The translations under genes and the position numbers were made by a program. A stretch of 64,000 nucleotides of DNA from Isoptericola peretonis (GTDB lineage: Bacteria > Actinomycetota > Actinomycetes > Actinomycetales > Cellulomonadaceae). Location: assembly GCA_023241745.1 (NCBI GenBank), contig JALQCY010000007.1, positions 66,612-130,611 on the forward strand, read 5' to 3'. Every line of letters begins with the position of its first letter. Position 1 is the stretch's first letter. Shown piece after piece: positions 7,872 to 16,718 of the stretch. The notes below the pieces were generated by a model that was given only the letters and a program-made list of their open reading frames with translations, had not been told where the DNA came from and did not search any database.

Positions 7872-8884
7872 ACCGCCGAGCCACCCGCCGCGCCCTGACC
7901 GTCGCGAGCGCCGTCGTCGTGACGTCGACGCTGCTCGCCGGCTGCGCCGACGAGCTGCCCCAGCCCGTGGCGGGGGAGGCGTTCGACGGCCCCGTGCTGA
8001 CGGAGGAGCAGGACACCCAGGTGTTCACGGCCGTCGCGGAGACGGTCGCGAAGGCCGACAAGGCGCTCTCCGGCAAGGAGCTCAAGCCGCGCGTGACCGG
8101 CCCCGCGTACGAGGTGCGCGCGAGCCAGCTCTCCGTCGCCAAGAAGCGGGACAACGCGGAGTTCGTCACCGAGATCCCGAGCGAGTCCCAGCAGATGATC
8201 ATCCCCACCACCGAGGGATGGCCCCGCACGAGCTTCTCGATCACCACCGCCACGGAGGACCAGGAGACCCCGCGCCTGGTCGCGTTCGAGCAGGACTCGG
8301 CGCGGGCGGACTACAAGATGTGGGCCTGGACCCAGCTCATCCCGGGGCAGAGCATGCCGTACTTCGCGGACTCCGCCGTCGGGTCGACCGCGGTCGCGGG
8401 CGACGACGACTCCCTGGCCGCGACCCCGGTCGACGCGCTCGCGCAGTACGCGGACATCGTCACCCTCGGGGCCAAGAAGTCGTCCTTCGCAAAGGGCTTC
8501 GAGCTGCCCGACGGCGACCTGGCCGCCGCCGTCGCGGCCGACGCGTCGGCGTGGAAGGAGGTCCCCGGCTTCGAGGAGTCCGGGACCAAGTACTCGCAGA
8601 AGTACAAGGCGCGCAAGGACGAGGTGCGCTCCGTCCGCACGGCTGACGGCGGGGCGCTCGTCATGGGCGTCCTCGACGGCAAGGCCACCGTCAAGGCCGA
8701 GGAGGACGCCAAGGTGCCCGCCTTGTCCGAGACGCAGAAGGCGCTGCTCGGCGACGCCGAGCAGACCAACGTGCTGACCACCGAGTACACGGACATGGTC
8801 GCCCTCTACGTCCCCGCCAAGGGCTCCGACGAGAAGATCCGGCCGCTCGGGTTCTCGCACGTCGCGACGGCGGCCTCCAACTGA
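7868..8884 (+). CDS. Lipoprotein of unknown function
   Basis: A 338-residue predicted lipoprotein. The signal peptide has Arg residues at its start and the lipobox L-L-A-G-C with Cys26. The mature part has no recognisable enzyme motif; it is a mixed alpha/beta-looking sequence rich in Lys, Asp and Ala. It overlaps the preceding membrane-protein gene by 4 bp. The pairing of a two-pass membrane protein with a surface lipoprotein suggests a shared envelope role, but this is inference only. Confidence 0.7.
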   Translation: MNRRATRRALTVASAVVVTSTLLAGCADELPQPVAGEAFDGPVLTEEQDTQVFTAVAETVAKADKALSGKELKPRVTGPAYEVRASQLSVAKKRDNAEFVTEIPSESQQMIIPTTEGWPRTSFSITTATEDQETPRLVAFEQDSARADYKMWAWTQLIPGQSMPYFADSAVGSTAVAGDDDSLAATPVDALAQYADIVTLGAKKSSFAKGFELPDGDLAAAVAADASAWKEVPGFEESGTKYSQKYKARKDEVRSVRTADGGALVMGVLDGKATVKAEEDAKVPALSETQKALLGDAEQTNVLTTEYTDMVALYVPAKGSDEKIRPLGFSHVATAASN

Positions 8885-8895
8885 CGCTCCGCTCG

Positions 8896-8901
8896 TAGGA
8901 T
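8896..8901 (+). promoter_or_regulatory. Candidate -10 box of a leaderless promoter (CnoX-like gene)
   Basis: TAGGAT lies 7 nt before the ATG at 8909 with no Shine-Dalgarno sequence. The ATG at 8900 overlaps the hexamer itself, so it is unlikely to be the start. Confidence 0.5.
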
Positions 8902-8908
8902 GTCGCCC

Positions 8909-9862
8909 ATGACCAACGCCACCCCCGACCCCTCCTTCGCTGTGCGCGGTGCCGTCGACCTGTCGGCGCTGAACCGCCCCCAGTCGCCGCCCCCCGGGGA
9001 GCCCGGCGGGGCGCCGTCCGCCGGCGGCTACGTGCTGGACGTCACGGACGCGAACTTCCAGCAGGTGGTGCAGGACTCGACGACCTACCCGGTCGTGATG
9101 CTCCTGTGGATCCCGACCGACAAGGCGAACGCCGACCTCGGCGACCTGCTCGGACGCCTCGCCCAGGAGTACGCCGGGCGCTTCCTGCTGGGCCGCCTCG
9201 ACGCCCAGGCCTACCCGCAGGTCGCGGCCGCCTTCCAGGTGCAGGGCGTACCGACGGTCGTCGCGGTGCTCCAGGGCCAGCCGCTGCCGCTGTTCCAGGG
9301 CGCGGCGCCGGAGGAGCAGGTGCGCGGCGTGCTCGACCAGGTGCTCGCCGCGGCCGAGCAGAACGGCGTCACCGGCCGCGCCCCCTCCCAGGGCGGCGAC
9401 GGCGACGAGCCTGCCGAGGACGCCGTCCCGGAGCCGGTCGAGGAGCCGCTGCCGCCCCTGCACCAGGAGGCGTACGACGCCATCGAGCGCGACGACCTGG
9501 ACACGGCCGTCGCCGCCTACGAGAAGGCGATCAAGCAGGACCCGAAGGACGCCCTGGCGGTCGCGGGGCTGGCCCAGGTGCGGCTGCTGCAGCGCACCCG
9601 CGACGTGGACCTCCAGGCCGTGCGCACCGCCGCGGCGGACGCGCCGGGGGACGTCGACGCGCAGCTCGCCGTCGCCGACACGGACATGCTCGGCGGCAAG
9701 GTCGAGGACGCGTTCGCCCGCCTGCTCGAGCTGCTGCCCGGCGCCGACGCGGACACCAAGGAGAAGGTCCGCGTCCGCCTCGTCGAGTTCTTCGAGATCG
9801 TCGGGCCGACCGACCCGCGCGTGGTCAAGGCGCGCCAGCGCCTCGCGATCAGCCTGTACTGA
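8909..9862 (+). CDS. Thioredoxin-fold/TPR protein, CnoX (YbbN)-like
   Basis: A 317-residue cytoplasmic protein. Residues about 45-150 form a thioredoxin-like domain (V-M-L-L-W-I-P-T-D-K-A-N, then the cis-Pro region V-Q-G-V-P-T-V-V-A). Residues about 185-317 are TPR-like helices (Q-E-A-Y-D-A-I-E-R-D-D-L). This layout is that of the chaperedoxin CnoX/YbbN, which holds unfolded or oxidised clients. The CXXC active site is absent: the equivalent position reads I-P-T-D, so it cannot be a redox-active thioredoxin and is more likely a holdase. The start at 8909 follows TAGGAT by 7 nt. The stop codon abuts the palindromic repeat that follows. Confidence 0.82.
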   Translation: MTNATPDPSFAVRGAVDLSALNRPQSPPPGEPGGAPSAGGYVLDVTDANFQQVVQDSTTYPVVMLLWIPTDKANADLGDLLGRLAQEYAGRFLLGRLDAQAYPQVAAAFQVQGVPTVVAVLQGQPLPLFQGAAPEEQVRGVLDQVLAAAEQNGVTGRAPSQGGDGDEPAEDAVPEPVEEPLPPLHQEAYDAIERDDLDTAVAAYEKAIKQDPKDALAVAGLAQVRLLQRTRDVDLQAVRTAAADAPGDVDAQLAVADTDMLGGKVEDAFARLLELLPGADADTKEKVRVRLVEFFEIVGPTDPRVVKARQRLAISLY

Positions 9863-9967
9863 CGCCGAGATAGAGAAGGCGAGCCCGCGAGATAGAGAAG
9901 GCGAGCCCGCGAGATAGAGAGGTCCGGACCTCTCTGTCTCGCGGGCTCGCCTTCTCTATCTCGGCGT
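9862..9967. repeat. 106-bp intergenic palindrome with an internal 22-bp tandem repeat
   Basis: The outer 31-nt arms 9862-9892 and 9937-9967 are exact reverse complements. A 22-bp module starting GAGATAGAGAAGGCG occurs in tandem at 9867-9888 and 9889-9910, with a partial third copy at 9911. The centre GGTCCGGACC (9921-9930) is itself a palindrome. The right half can pair in two registers: with the inner left copy (9888-9925 against 9926-9963, one mismatch) or with the outer one, leaving one module looped out. The element lies between convergent genes and can act as a terminator. It also supplies the last two full codons and the TAG stop of glgB, which suggests it arrived as a unit. It is a candidate dispersed palindromic (REP-like) element. 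Confidence 0.8.
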
Positions 9968-12175
9968 GAGGACGAGGGCGCCCAGGGGTGGCACGCGCAG
10001 GGTCGCCGAGTGCCGCCGTCCCTTCCAGGGGATGTCCTGGGCCTGCACGCGGCCGAGGTTGCCGACACCCGAGCCGCCGTAGTCGAGCGCGTCGGTGTTG
10101 AGAGCCTCGTCCCACGCGCCGCCGTCCGGCAGGGCGAGGCGATAGCCCTCGTGCGGCACGCCGGCGAAGTTCACGACGACGACGGCGGGGGTGCCGTCGG
10201 CGGCCCGGCGTACCCAGGACAGCGTGTCGTGGTCGGCGTCGTCGGCGTCGAGCCACTCGAAGCCCGCCGGGTCGAAGTCCCGCTCCCACAGGGCGGGGGT
10301 CGCGCGGTAGAGGGCGTTGAGGTCGCGCACCAGGCGCTGCACCCCGGCGTGGCCGGCGTCGTCGAGGTGCCACCAGTCGAGGCCGGAGCCCTCGTCCCAC
10401 TCGGCGTCCTGCGCGAACTCCTGCCCCATGAAGAGCAGCTGCTTGCCGGGGTGGGTCCACTGGTAGGCGAGGAAGGCGCGCACGCCGGCGAGCCGCTTCC
10501 ACAGGTCGCCGGGCATCCGGCGCAGCAGCGAGCCCTTGCCGTGCACCACCTCGTCGTGGCTGACGGGCAGCACGTACTGCTCGGAGAACGCGTACACCAG
10601 GGAGAACGTCAGCTCGTGGTGGTGGTAGCGGCGGTACATCGGGTCGTGGGCCACGTACCTCAGGCCGTCGTTCATCCAGCCCATGTTCCACTTCAGGCCG
10701 AAGCCGAGCCCGCCCGCGTCGGTGGGCCGGGTGACGCCGGGGAACGCGGTGGACTCCTCGGCGATCATCATGACGCCGGGGGAGCGGCGGTAGGCGGTGG
10801 CGTTCGCCTCCTGCAGGAACGCGATCGCCTCGAGGTTCTCCCGCCCGCCGCGCACGTTGGGCAGCCACTCGCCGGGCTTGCGCGAGTAGTCGAGGTAGAG
10901 CATCGACGCCACGGCGTCCACGCGCAGGCCGTCGGCGTGGAACTCCTCGAACCAGTAGGTCGCGTTGGCGACGAGGAAGTTGCGCACCTCGCGGCGCCCG
11001 AAGTCGAACACGTACGTGCCCCAGTCGGGCTGCTCGCCCCGGCGGGGGTCGGGGTGCTCGTACAGCGGCGAGCCGTCGAAGCGGGCGAGCGCGAACTCGT
11101 CGCGCGGGAAGTGCCCCGGCACCCAGTCGAGGATCACCCCGACGCCCGCCTGGTGCAGCCGGTCCACGAGGTACCGGAAGTCGTCCGGGTGGCCGAACCG
11201 CGCCGTCGGCGCGTAGTAGCCCGTCACCTGGTAGCCCCACGACCCGCCGAACGGGTGCTCCGCCACGGGCAGCAGCTCGACGTGCGTGAACCCCTGCTCG
11301 GACACGTACGCCGTGAGCTCGGCGGCGAGCTCGCGGTAGCCGAGGCCGGGCCGCCAGGAGCCGAGGTGCACCTCGTACACGCTCATCGGGCCGGCGTGGG
11401 GGTCGCCCGAGGCCCGCCGCGCCAGCCACTCGTCGTCGCCCCACGCGTACGCGGAGTCGACGACGACCGACGCCGTCGCCGGCGGCACCTCCGTGCCCTT
11501 GGCCAGCGGGTCGGCCTTGGCCCGCCACACGCGGTCGGCGCCCAGCACCTCGTACTTGTACCGGGTGCCCGCGCCCGCCCCGGGCACGAACAGCTCCCAC
11601 ACGCCGCTCGCGCCGAGCGAGCGCATGGGGTGCACCGTGGTCCAGCGGTTGTGGTCGCCCACCAGGCGCACGCCCCGGGCGTTAGGCGCCCAGACGGCGA
11701 ACGCGGTGCCCTCGACCTCGCCGAGCGCGCTCGGGAAGCGGCGGGGGTTGGCGCCGAGCACCCGCCACAGCTCCTCGTGCCGGCCCTCCGAGATCAGGTG
11801 CAGGTCCACCTCGCCGAGAGTGGGCAGGAAGCGGTACGGGTCGTCCACCTCCTGCACGTCGTCGTCGTAGCGGGTGCGCACCCGGTAGTCCGGGGCGTGC
11901 CGGCCGCCGGCATCCGCGCCGGCGGGCACCACGGCCTCCCAGACGCCGGCGGCCACGTGCCGCGCCGGGTGCTCGCCGTCGGGGAGGACCACCGTCACCT
12001 CGTCGGCCAGCGGCCGCAGCACGCGCACCACGGCCCATGCGCCGGAGCCCCCGGCGGCCTCCAGGAGGTGCGGGCCGAGCACGGAGTGCGGGTCGTGCAG
12101 GGTTCCCTGGGCGACGGCGGTCAGCACCTCGGGGTCGACGGGATCCGGGTCGACGGGCGGCGTTGACGACGTCAT
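9956..12175 (-). CDS. glgB: 1,4-alpha-glucan branching enzyme
   Basis: A 739-residue GH13 branching enzyme that makes alpha-1,6 branches in glycogen or in the alpha-glucan of the GlgE pathway. An N-terminal region with a CBM48-type domain precedes the catalytic barrel. Catalytic motifs are visible: D-G-L-R-V-D-A-V-A-S-M-L-Y with the nucleophile Asp, M-I-A-E-E-S-T-A-F-P with the acid Glu, and L-P-V-S-H-D-E-V-V-H-G-K. The ATG at 12175 has no clear Shine-Dalgarno sequence. Its stop codon lies inside the 106-bp palindrome, so the final Pro-Arg is encoded by the repeat. The usual partners glgE, treS and mak are 19 kb away on the same strand, beyond the mannan locus. Confidence 0.95.
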   Translation of the reverse strand: MTSSTPPVDPDPVDPEVLTAVAQGTLHDPHSVLGPHLLEAAGGSGAWAVVRVLRPLADEVTVVLPDGEHPARHVAAGVWEAVVPAGADAGGRHAPDYRVRTRYDDDVQEVDDPYRFLPTLGEVDLHLISEGRHEELWRVLGANPRRFPSALGEVEGTAFAVWAPNARGVRLVGDHNRWTTVHPMRSLGASGVWELFVPGAGAGTRYKYEVLGADRVWRAKADPLAKGTEVPPATASVVVDSAYAWGDDEWLARRASGDPHAGPMSVYEVHLGSWRPGLGYRELAAELTAYVSEQGFTHVELLPVAEHPFGGSWGYQVTGYYAPTARFGHPDDFRYLVDRLHQAGVGVILDWVPGHFPRDEFALARFDGSPLYEHPDPRRGEQPDWGTYVFDFGRREVRNFLVANATYWFEEFHADGLRVDAVASMLYLDYSRKPGEWLPNVRGGRENLEAIAFLQEANATAYRRSPGVMMIAEESTAFPGVTRPTDAGGLGFGLKWNMGWMNDGLRYVAHDPMYRRYHHHELTFSLVYAFSEQYVLPVSHDEVVHGKGSLLRRMPGDLWKRLAGVRAFLAYQWTHPGKQLLFMGQEFAQDAEWDEGSGLDWWHLDDAGHAGVQRLVRDLNALYRATPALWERDFDPAGFEWLDADDADHDTLSWVRRAADGTPAVVVVNFAGVPHEGYRLALPDGGAWDEALNTDALDYGGSGVGNLGRVQAQDIPWKGRRHSATLRVPPLGALVLTPR

Positions 12176-12189
12176 GCGCACACGATTCC

Positions 12190-12205
12190 ACGGACCCCGG
12201 TCCGT
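12190..12205. promoter_or_regulatory. Inverted repeat in the glgB/lacI-type divergent region
   Basis: ACGGACC and GGTCCGT are perfect 7-bp arms around a 2-bp CC spacer, 14 bp upstream of the glgB start. It could be an operator for the divergent LacI-type regulator or simply a GC-rich palindrome; its centre is not the usual LacI-family CG. Confidence 0.3.
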
Positions 12206-12256
12206 CGCGCCTCCGACGCGCAGCCCGTCCGGGACCGGGGGACGGCCGCCGAGGCA

Positions 12257-12262
12257 TACGAT
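12257..12262 (+). promoter_or_regulatory. Candidate -10 box for the LacI-family gene
   Basis: TACGAT lies 21 nt before the ATG at 12284. A Shine-Dalgarno-like GAAAGGGGAG follows it, so this transcript would have a short leader. Confidence 0.4.
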
Positions 12263-12283
12263 CCAGGACGGAAAGGGGAGCGA

Positions 12284-13306
12284 ATGGCTCGGATCACGAT
12301 CGCGGACATCGCCCGCCGCGCCGGGGTGTCCACCGGTGCGGTGTCGTATGCCCTCAACGACCGACCGGGCGTCTCGGACGAGACGCGTGCGCGGATCCTG
12401 GGGGTCGCGGCCGAGCTCGGCTGGGTCCCGAGCCAGGCCGCGCGGGCGCTGTCCGGCGCGCGCGTCGAGACCGTCGGGCTGGTGCTGGCGCGTGCCCCCG
12501 AGACGCTGGGCTTCGAGTCGTTCTACATGCAGTTCATCGCGGGCATCGAGCAGGTCCTCGCCGAGCGCTCCTACGGCCTGCTGCTGCAGGTCGTGCCGGA
12601 CATCGAGGCCGAGGTCCAGGCGCACCGGCGCTGGCACGCCGCCCGCCGCGTCGACGGTGTGATCGTGGTGGACCCGCGCAAGGACGACCCGAGGCTCGCG
12701 GCGCTCGCCGGGCGCGACGCCCTCCCGGCCGTCGTCGTGGGGGACCCCGAGTTCGCGGGGGACCTGCCCGCGGTGTTCACCGACGACGCCGCGGCGCTGC
12801 GCGAGTGCGTGCGCTACCTCGCCGGGCTCGGGCACCGAAAGATCGGCCGCGTGTCCGGCACCGAGGGCTTCGGCCACACCACCATCCGCGATCTCGCGTT
12901 CGAGGGCGAGGTGGCGCGCGAAGGTGTCGTCGGGCGGGTCGCCCGGGCCGACTTCACCCCCGACTCCGGCGCGGCCGCCACGCGGTGCCTGCTGGAGGCC
13001 GACGACCCCGTGACGGCCGTGATCTACGACAACGACGTCATGGCGTTCGCGGGCCTTGGCGTCGCGCACGAGCTCGGCCTCCGCGTGCCGGAGGACGTCT
13101 CGCTGGTCGCCTGGGACGACTCGCCGCTGTGCCAGGCGGCGTTCCCGCAGCTCACCGCCCTGAGCCACGACGTCACCAGCTACGGGGCGCACGTCGCGCG
13201 CCGGCTGTTCGAGCGGATGGCGGGGGCCGAGGCGCGGGCGTACCGCGACTCGACCCCCACCCTGACGGTGCGCGGCAGCACCGGGCCGCCGGCTACAGCG
13301 CGGTGA
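12284..13306 (+). CDS. LacI-family transcriptional regulator
   Basis: A 340-residue regulator. The N-terminal helix-turn-helix is typical: I-A-D-I-A-R-R-A-G-V-S-T-G-A-V-S-Y-A-L-N, with hinge region A-A-R-A-L-S-G. The rest is the periplasmic-binding-protein-like sugar-sensing domain (T-V-G-L-V-L-A to A-V-I-Y-D-N-D-V-M-A-F-A). It stands at the edge of the mannan locus, divergent from glgB and convergent with the first GH36 gene, whose 3' end it overlaps by 14 bp. It probably controls genes for alpha-galactoside or mannan use, but glgB cannot be excluded as a target. The effector sugar is unknown. Confidence 0.92.
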   Translation: MARITIADIARRAGVSTGAVSYALNDRPGVSDETRARILGVAAELGWVPSQAARALSGARVETVGLVLARAPETLGFESFYMQFIAGIEQVLAERSYGLLLQVVPDIEAEVQAHRRWHAARRVDGVIVVDPRKDDPRLAALAGRDALPAVVVGDPEFAGDLPAVFTDDAAALRECVRYLAGLGHRKIGRVSGTEGFGHTTIRDLAFEGEVAREGVVGRVARADFTPDSGAAATRCLLEADDPVTAVIYDNDVMAFAGLGVAHELGLRVPEDVSLVAWDDSPLCQAAFPQLTALSHDVTSYGAHVARRLFERMAGAEARAYRDSTPTLTVRGSTGPPATAR

Positions 13307-15425
13307 GGTGCAGCACGAGCGCCTGCACGGGCCAGAGCGTCGGCAGCTGCAGCCCGACGTCCGCGAGCACCCGGCCGGGCAGCGAGACCGGGCCGTCGCC
13401 CAGCCAGCCGGGCGTGACCCAGCCCCAACGCGACGGACCGGTCTCGTCCCGCAGCCGCACGGTGTACCGGCGCTGCGGGTCGAGGCCCTCGACCCGCACG
13501 CGCTCGGCGAGGGCCTCCTCGAGGGAGGCGACGGTCGAGACGGTGACGACGGCCTCGGACCGGTCCTGCGCCACCACGGTGCGGACCCGGAGGGCCGGGT
13601 CGGTGGTGTCGGGGTGGCGGACGACCCCGGAGTGCAGGAGCCCGCGCAGCTCCTTGTAGAGCGCCGCGAACGCGGTGATCCGGTCGGTCTCCTCCGCGGT
13701 GCAGCCGAGGATGTCCCACTCGAACCCGGCGGAGCCCTGCAGGGACGTGGCGATCCGGTACGACAGGTCGGTGGAGCGGCCCGAGGAGTGCGCCGGCGAG
13801 GGGCCGACGTGCGCGCCGATCAGCTCCGGGGGCAGCACGAGCTCGGTCCAGCGCTGGATGTCCTGCCGCTCGACGGGGTCGTTGGAGTCCGACGCCCACA
13901 CCCGGTCCGTCCGGGCGAGGATCCCGAGGTCGGTCCGGGCGCCGCCGGACGAGCACGACTCGATCTCCAGCCCGGGGTGGTCGGCCTTGAGCCGCTCCAC
14001 GAGGCGGTAGGCCGCGAGGGTCTGGGCGTGCGTGCCCGGTGCGCCGTCGTGCACCGGCTCCACGAGGTCGCGGTTGTGGTCCCACTTGATGAAGTCGATG
14101 CCGAGGTCCGCGACCAGAGCCGACATCTGCCCGCGCACGTGCTCCCACGCGTCGGGGTTCGCCAGGTCGAGCAGGTACTGGGTCCGGAACGACAGGCCCT
14201 CGGGCGACGGCACCGACGCGGGGTTGGCGAGGATCCACTCCGGGTGCTCGCGGGCGACGTCGGAGTCGAGGTTGACCATCTCCGGCTCGAACCACAGGCC
14301 GAACTGCATCCCCAGGCCGTGCACGAGGTCGGCGAGCGGTTCGAGCCCGTCGGGCCAGACGTCGTGGTCGACGACCCAGTCGCCGAGGCCCTTGGTGTCG
14401 TCGCGCCGTGCGGGGAACCAGCCGTCGTCGAGGACGAACCGCTCGACACCGACCTCGGCCGCGCGCCGTGCGAGCGCGAACAGCCGCTCCGGGTCGTGGT
14501 CGAAGTACACCGCCTCCCAGGTGTTGAGGACCAGCGGCCGCGGCGTCCTGGGGTGCTGCGGGCGCGCGCGGAGCCAGGTGTGGAACCGTGCCGCGATCCC
14601 GTCGAGGCCGCCGTCGGACCACGCGAAGTACGCGGTGGGCGCCTGGTACGCCTGGCCGGCCGGCAGGCGCAGCTCGCCGGGCCGGAGCAGCTCGCCGGCC
14701 CCGAGCAGCGTCGGGTGCTCCGTGACGCGGTCGACACGATGGCGGACGTCCGCGCTCCAGCCGAGGTGGGTCGCCCACACCTGACCGCTCCCGGCCCGGG
14801 GCGCCCCCTCGGAGGCGAGCGTCACCCAGGGCGCGTCGTGCCCGCCGCGCCCGCGGCGGGACTCGCGCACCGTGCTGCCGCGCGGCATCTCGGTCGTGAG
14901 CGGTGACTTCTCGCGCGTCCAGCGGCCGCCGAACGTCGTGAGGTGGTCGGCGCTCTTCGGCACCGGGAGCGTCGCCTCGAGCCACGCGACGTCGAGGTCG
15001 CCGGTCCCGTCGTTCGTGAGCTCGTGGTCGAGCAGCACGAGGCCGCCCGCGCCGATCTCGAGCCGGGTCCGCAGGGCCAGCCCGGCGGCCCGGTCGGTGG
15101 CGGTCACGACGGCGGTCGCCTCGTCGGGCCGGTCGACGACGGCGTCCCACCGGGGGTGCACGGGCCGGCCGGCCCGGGTGACGAGGAGGCCCGGGCGGCC
15201 GGCCCAGCCGTCGGAGTCCTGGGGGACGAGCGGAAGCCGCCACGCCGCGTCGAGCGTGGCGGGAGGCGTCTGGCGGCTGGTCGCCTGGAGGAGGGCGGCG
15301 ACGTCGGTGTCGTCGAGGGGGCCGAGGTCGGCGCCCCAGTGCACGACCCCGGGCAGCCCGTGCGCGGGCAGGTGGAGGACGAGGGCGGTTCCGTCGCGGT
15401 GGAGGACGGCGGTTCGGGCGGTCAC
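13293..15425 (-). CDS. Alpha-galactosidase, GH36
   Basis: A 710-residue GH36 enzyme that removes alpha-1,6-linked galactose from galactomanno-oligosaccharides or raffinose-type sugars. The nucleophile is Asp449 in F-I-K-W-D-H-N-R-D. The acid/base Asp lies in V-W-A-S-D-S-N-D (about residues 510-516). Other family segments are F-V-L-D-D-G-W-F and E-S-C-S-S-G-G-A-R. An N-terminal beta-sandwich domain of about 300 residues precedes the barrel. No signal peptide is present, so it acts on imported sugars. The GTG start at 15425 overlaps the stop of the ROK gene by 4 bp, so repressor and enzyme form one operon. The 3' end overlaps the convergent LacI-type gene by 14 bp. Confidence 0.93.
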   Translation of the reverse strand: MTARTAVLHRDGTALVLHLPAHGLPGVVHWGADLGPLDDTDVAALLQATSRQTPPATLDAAWRLPLVPQDSDGWAGRPGLLVTRAGRPVHPRWDAVVDRPDEATAVVTATDRAAGLALRTRLEIGAGGLVLLDHELTNDGTGDLDVAWLEATLPVPKSADHLTTFGGRWTREKSPLTTEMPRGSTVRESRRGRGGHDAPWVTLASEGAPRAGSGQVWATHLGWSADVRHRVDRVTEHPTLLGAGELLRPGELRLPAGQAYQAPTAYFAWSDGGLDGIAARFHTWLRARPQHPRTPRPLVLNTWEAVYFDHDPERLFALARRAAEVGVERFVLDDGWFPARRDDTKGLGDWVVDHDVWPDGLEPLADLVHGLGMQFGLWFEPEMVNLDSDVAREHPEWILANPASVPSPEGLSFRTQYLLDLANPDAWEHVRGQMSALVADLGIDFIKWDHNRDLVEPVHDGAPGTHAQTLAAYRLVERLKADHPGLEIESCSSGGARTDLGILARTDRVWASDSNDPVERQDIQRWTELVLPPELIGAHVGPSPAHSSGRSTDLSYRIATSLQGSAGFEWDILGCTAEETDRITAFAALYKELRGLLHSGVVRHPDTTDPALRVRTVVAQDRSEAVVTVSTVASLEEALAERVRVEGLDPQRRYTVRLRDETGPSRWGWVTPGWLGDGPVSLPGRVLADVGLQLPTLWPVQALVLHLTAL

Positions 15426-16687
15426 GGGGCTCCTATCGTTGCGGTCTGGTCGGCGGGCAGGCGGGACGTCGTCGTCGCCTGCACTCCCGGTGGGGGTGGG
15501 CTGCCCGGTGCGCTGCGCAGCACGGACAGGGCGCCGCCCACGGCGGCGACGGTGGCGACCTGGTCGGACATCGCGACGCGGGGCGGGCTGAGGGTGCGGC
15601 TGAGCGCGTACCGCTCCAGCTCCCCGGCGACGACCCGTCGGTAGAGCGGCCCCGCGGTGGCGAACGCGGGGCCGGCGAGCAGCACCGTGTCGACGTCGAA
15701 GAGGTTGACCAGCACCGTGGCAGCCTGCCCGACCCGGTGGGCGGAACGGGTGAGCAGGTCGGTCGCGTCGTCGTCGCCGTCCCGCGACGCACGGGCGACC
15801 CGCTCGAAGTCGGCGAGCGTGTCCTCGGCGAGCCCCCGTACGCCCCAGCGGCGGGCGAGGTCGGGCTGGCCCAGCACCTGGGTCACGACGGCGGCCGGTC
15901 CGGCCTCGGCCTGCGTGCAGCCGTGGTTACCGCAGACGCAGCCGGTCCGCGCGCCGGGGAGCGGGACGTGCCCGACCTCGACCGCGTTCGACGCGCGACC
16001 CCGGTAGGCGACGCCGTCCACGACGACGGCGCCCCCGATCCCCGACGCCATGTACACGAGGCCGAAGGTCTCCGTGTCGAGGTTCGTGGTCCACAGCTCG
16101 CCCACGGCCGCGGCGGTCGCGTCGTTCTCCAGCAGCACGGGCAGGCCCAGCCCGGCGGACAGCCGGGCCGTCAGGGGGTACTCCTTCCAGGCGGGCGTGG
16201 GCTGCGCCGTGAGGAGCACGCCGCGGTCGCGGTCCTGCGGGCCGTGGGTGACGAGGCCGACGCCGAGCACCTGGCCCGGCGGGACGCCGGCGCTGGCCAG
16301 CAGGTCGCCGACGTGGTCCACCAGGGCGGCGACCGTGCGGTCGGGGGAGCGGCGCCCGGAACCGCGCAGGCCGGTGCTCGCGACCGTCGTGCCGGCGAAG
16401 TCGACCACGACCACCGTCGTGGTGGTGAGGTCGACCTGGATGCCCACGGCGTACCCGGCGTCCGCAGTGACGCTCAGGAGCCGCCGGGGCTGGCCCCGCC
16501 CGCGCTGCTGGACCCCGACCTCGTGGACGAGCCCGAGGTCGAGGAGGCCCCGGACGACGTGGGTGACGGTCGGCGAGGTCAGGCCGGAGAGCTGGGCGAG
16601 CTCGACCCGGCTGATGGTGCCTCGGGTCCGGACGAGGTCGAGCAGGCGGCGCGACGAGGTGGTCTGCGCAACGCCGTCCAACAGCAT
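15422..16687 (-). CDS. ROK-family transcriptional repressor
   Basis: A 421-residue ROK-family regulator of the NagC/XylR type. A winged helix (about residues 12-65, R-V-E-L-A-Q-L-S-G-L-T-S-P-T-V-T-H) binds DNA. The C-terminal sugar-kinase-like domain has the zinc motif C-V-C-G-N-H-G-C near residue 250 and G-V-G-L-V-T-H-G-P. It is divergent from the ABC importer operon and overlaps the alpha-galactosidase gene by 4 bp, so it is the likely local repressor of the mannan genes and of itself. GGAGGG lies about 7 nt before the ATG. Release by an imported oligosaccharide or a monosaccharide product is the usual mode in the family. Confidence 0.92.
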   Translation of the reverse strand: MLLDGVAQTTSSRRLLDLVRTRGTISRVELAQLSGLTSPTVTHVVRGLLDLGLVHEVGVQQRGRGQPRRLLSVTADAGYAVGIQVDLTTTTVVVVDFAGTTVASTGLRGSGRRSPDRTVAALVDHVGDLLASAGVPPGQVLGVGLVTHGPQDRDRGVLLTAQPTPAWKEYPLTARLSAGLGLPVLLENDATAAAVGELWTTNLDTETFGLVYMASGIGGAVVVDGVAYRGRASNAVEVGHVPLPGARTGCVCGNHGCTQAEAGPAAVVTQVLGQPDLARRWGVRGLAEDTLADFERVARASRDGDDDATDLLTRSAHRVGQAATVLVNLFDVDTVLLAGPAFATAGPLYRRVVAGELERYALSRTLSPPRVAMSDQVATVAAVGGALSVLRSAPGSPPPPGVQATTTSRLPADQTATIGAP

Positions 16688-16718
16688 TGATCGCCCTCCA
16701 GGGGTAGTGATCTAGGGC

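Noticed and set aside
9867..9922. Tandem 22-bp units considered as a CRISPR array
   Set aside because: The copies are contiguous with no spacers, only about 2.5 units exist, and no cas gene is near.
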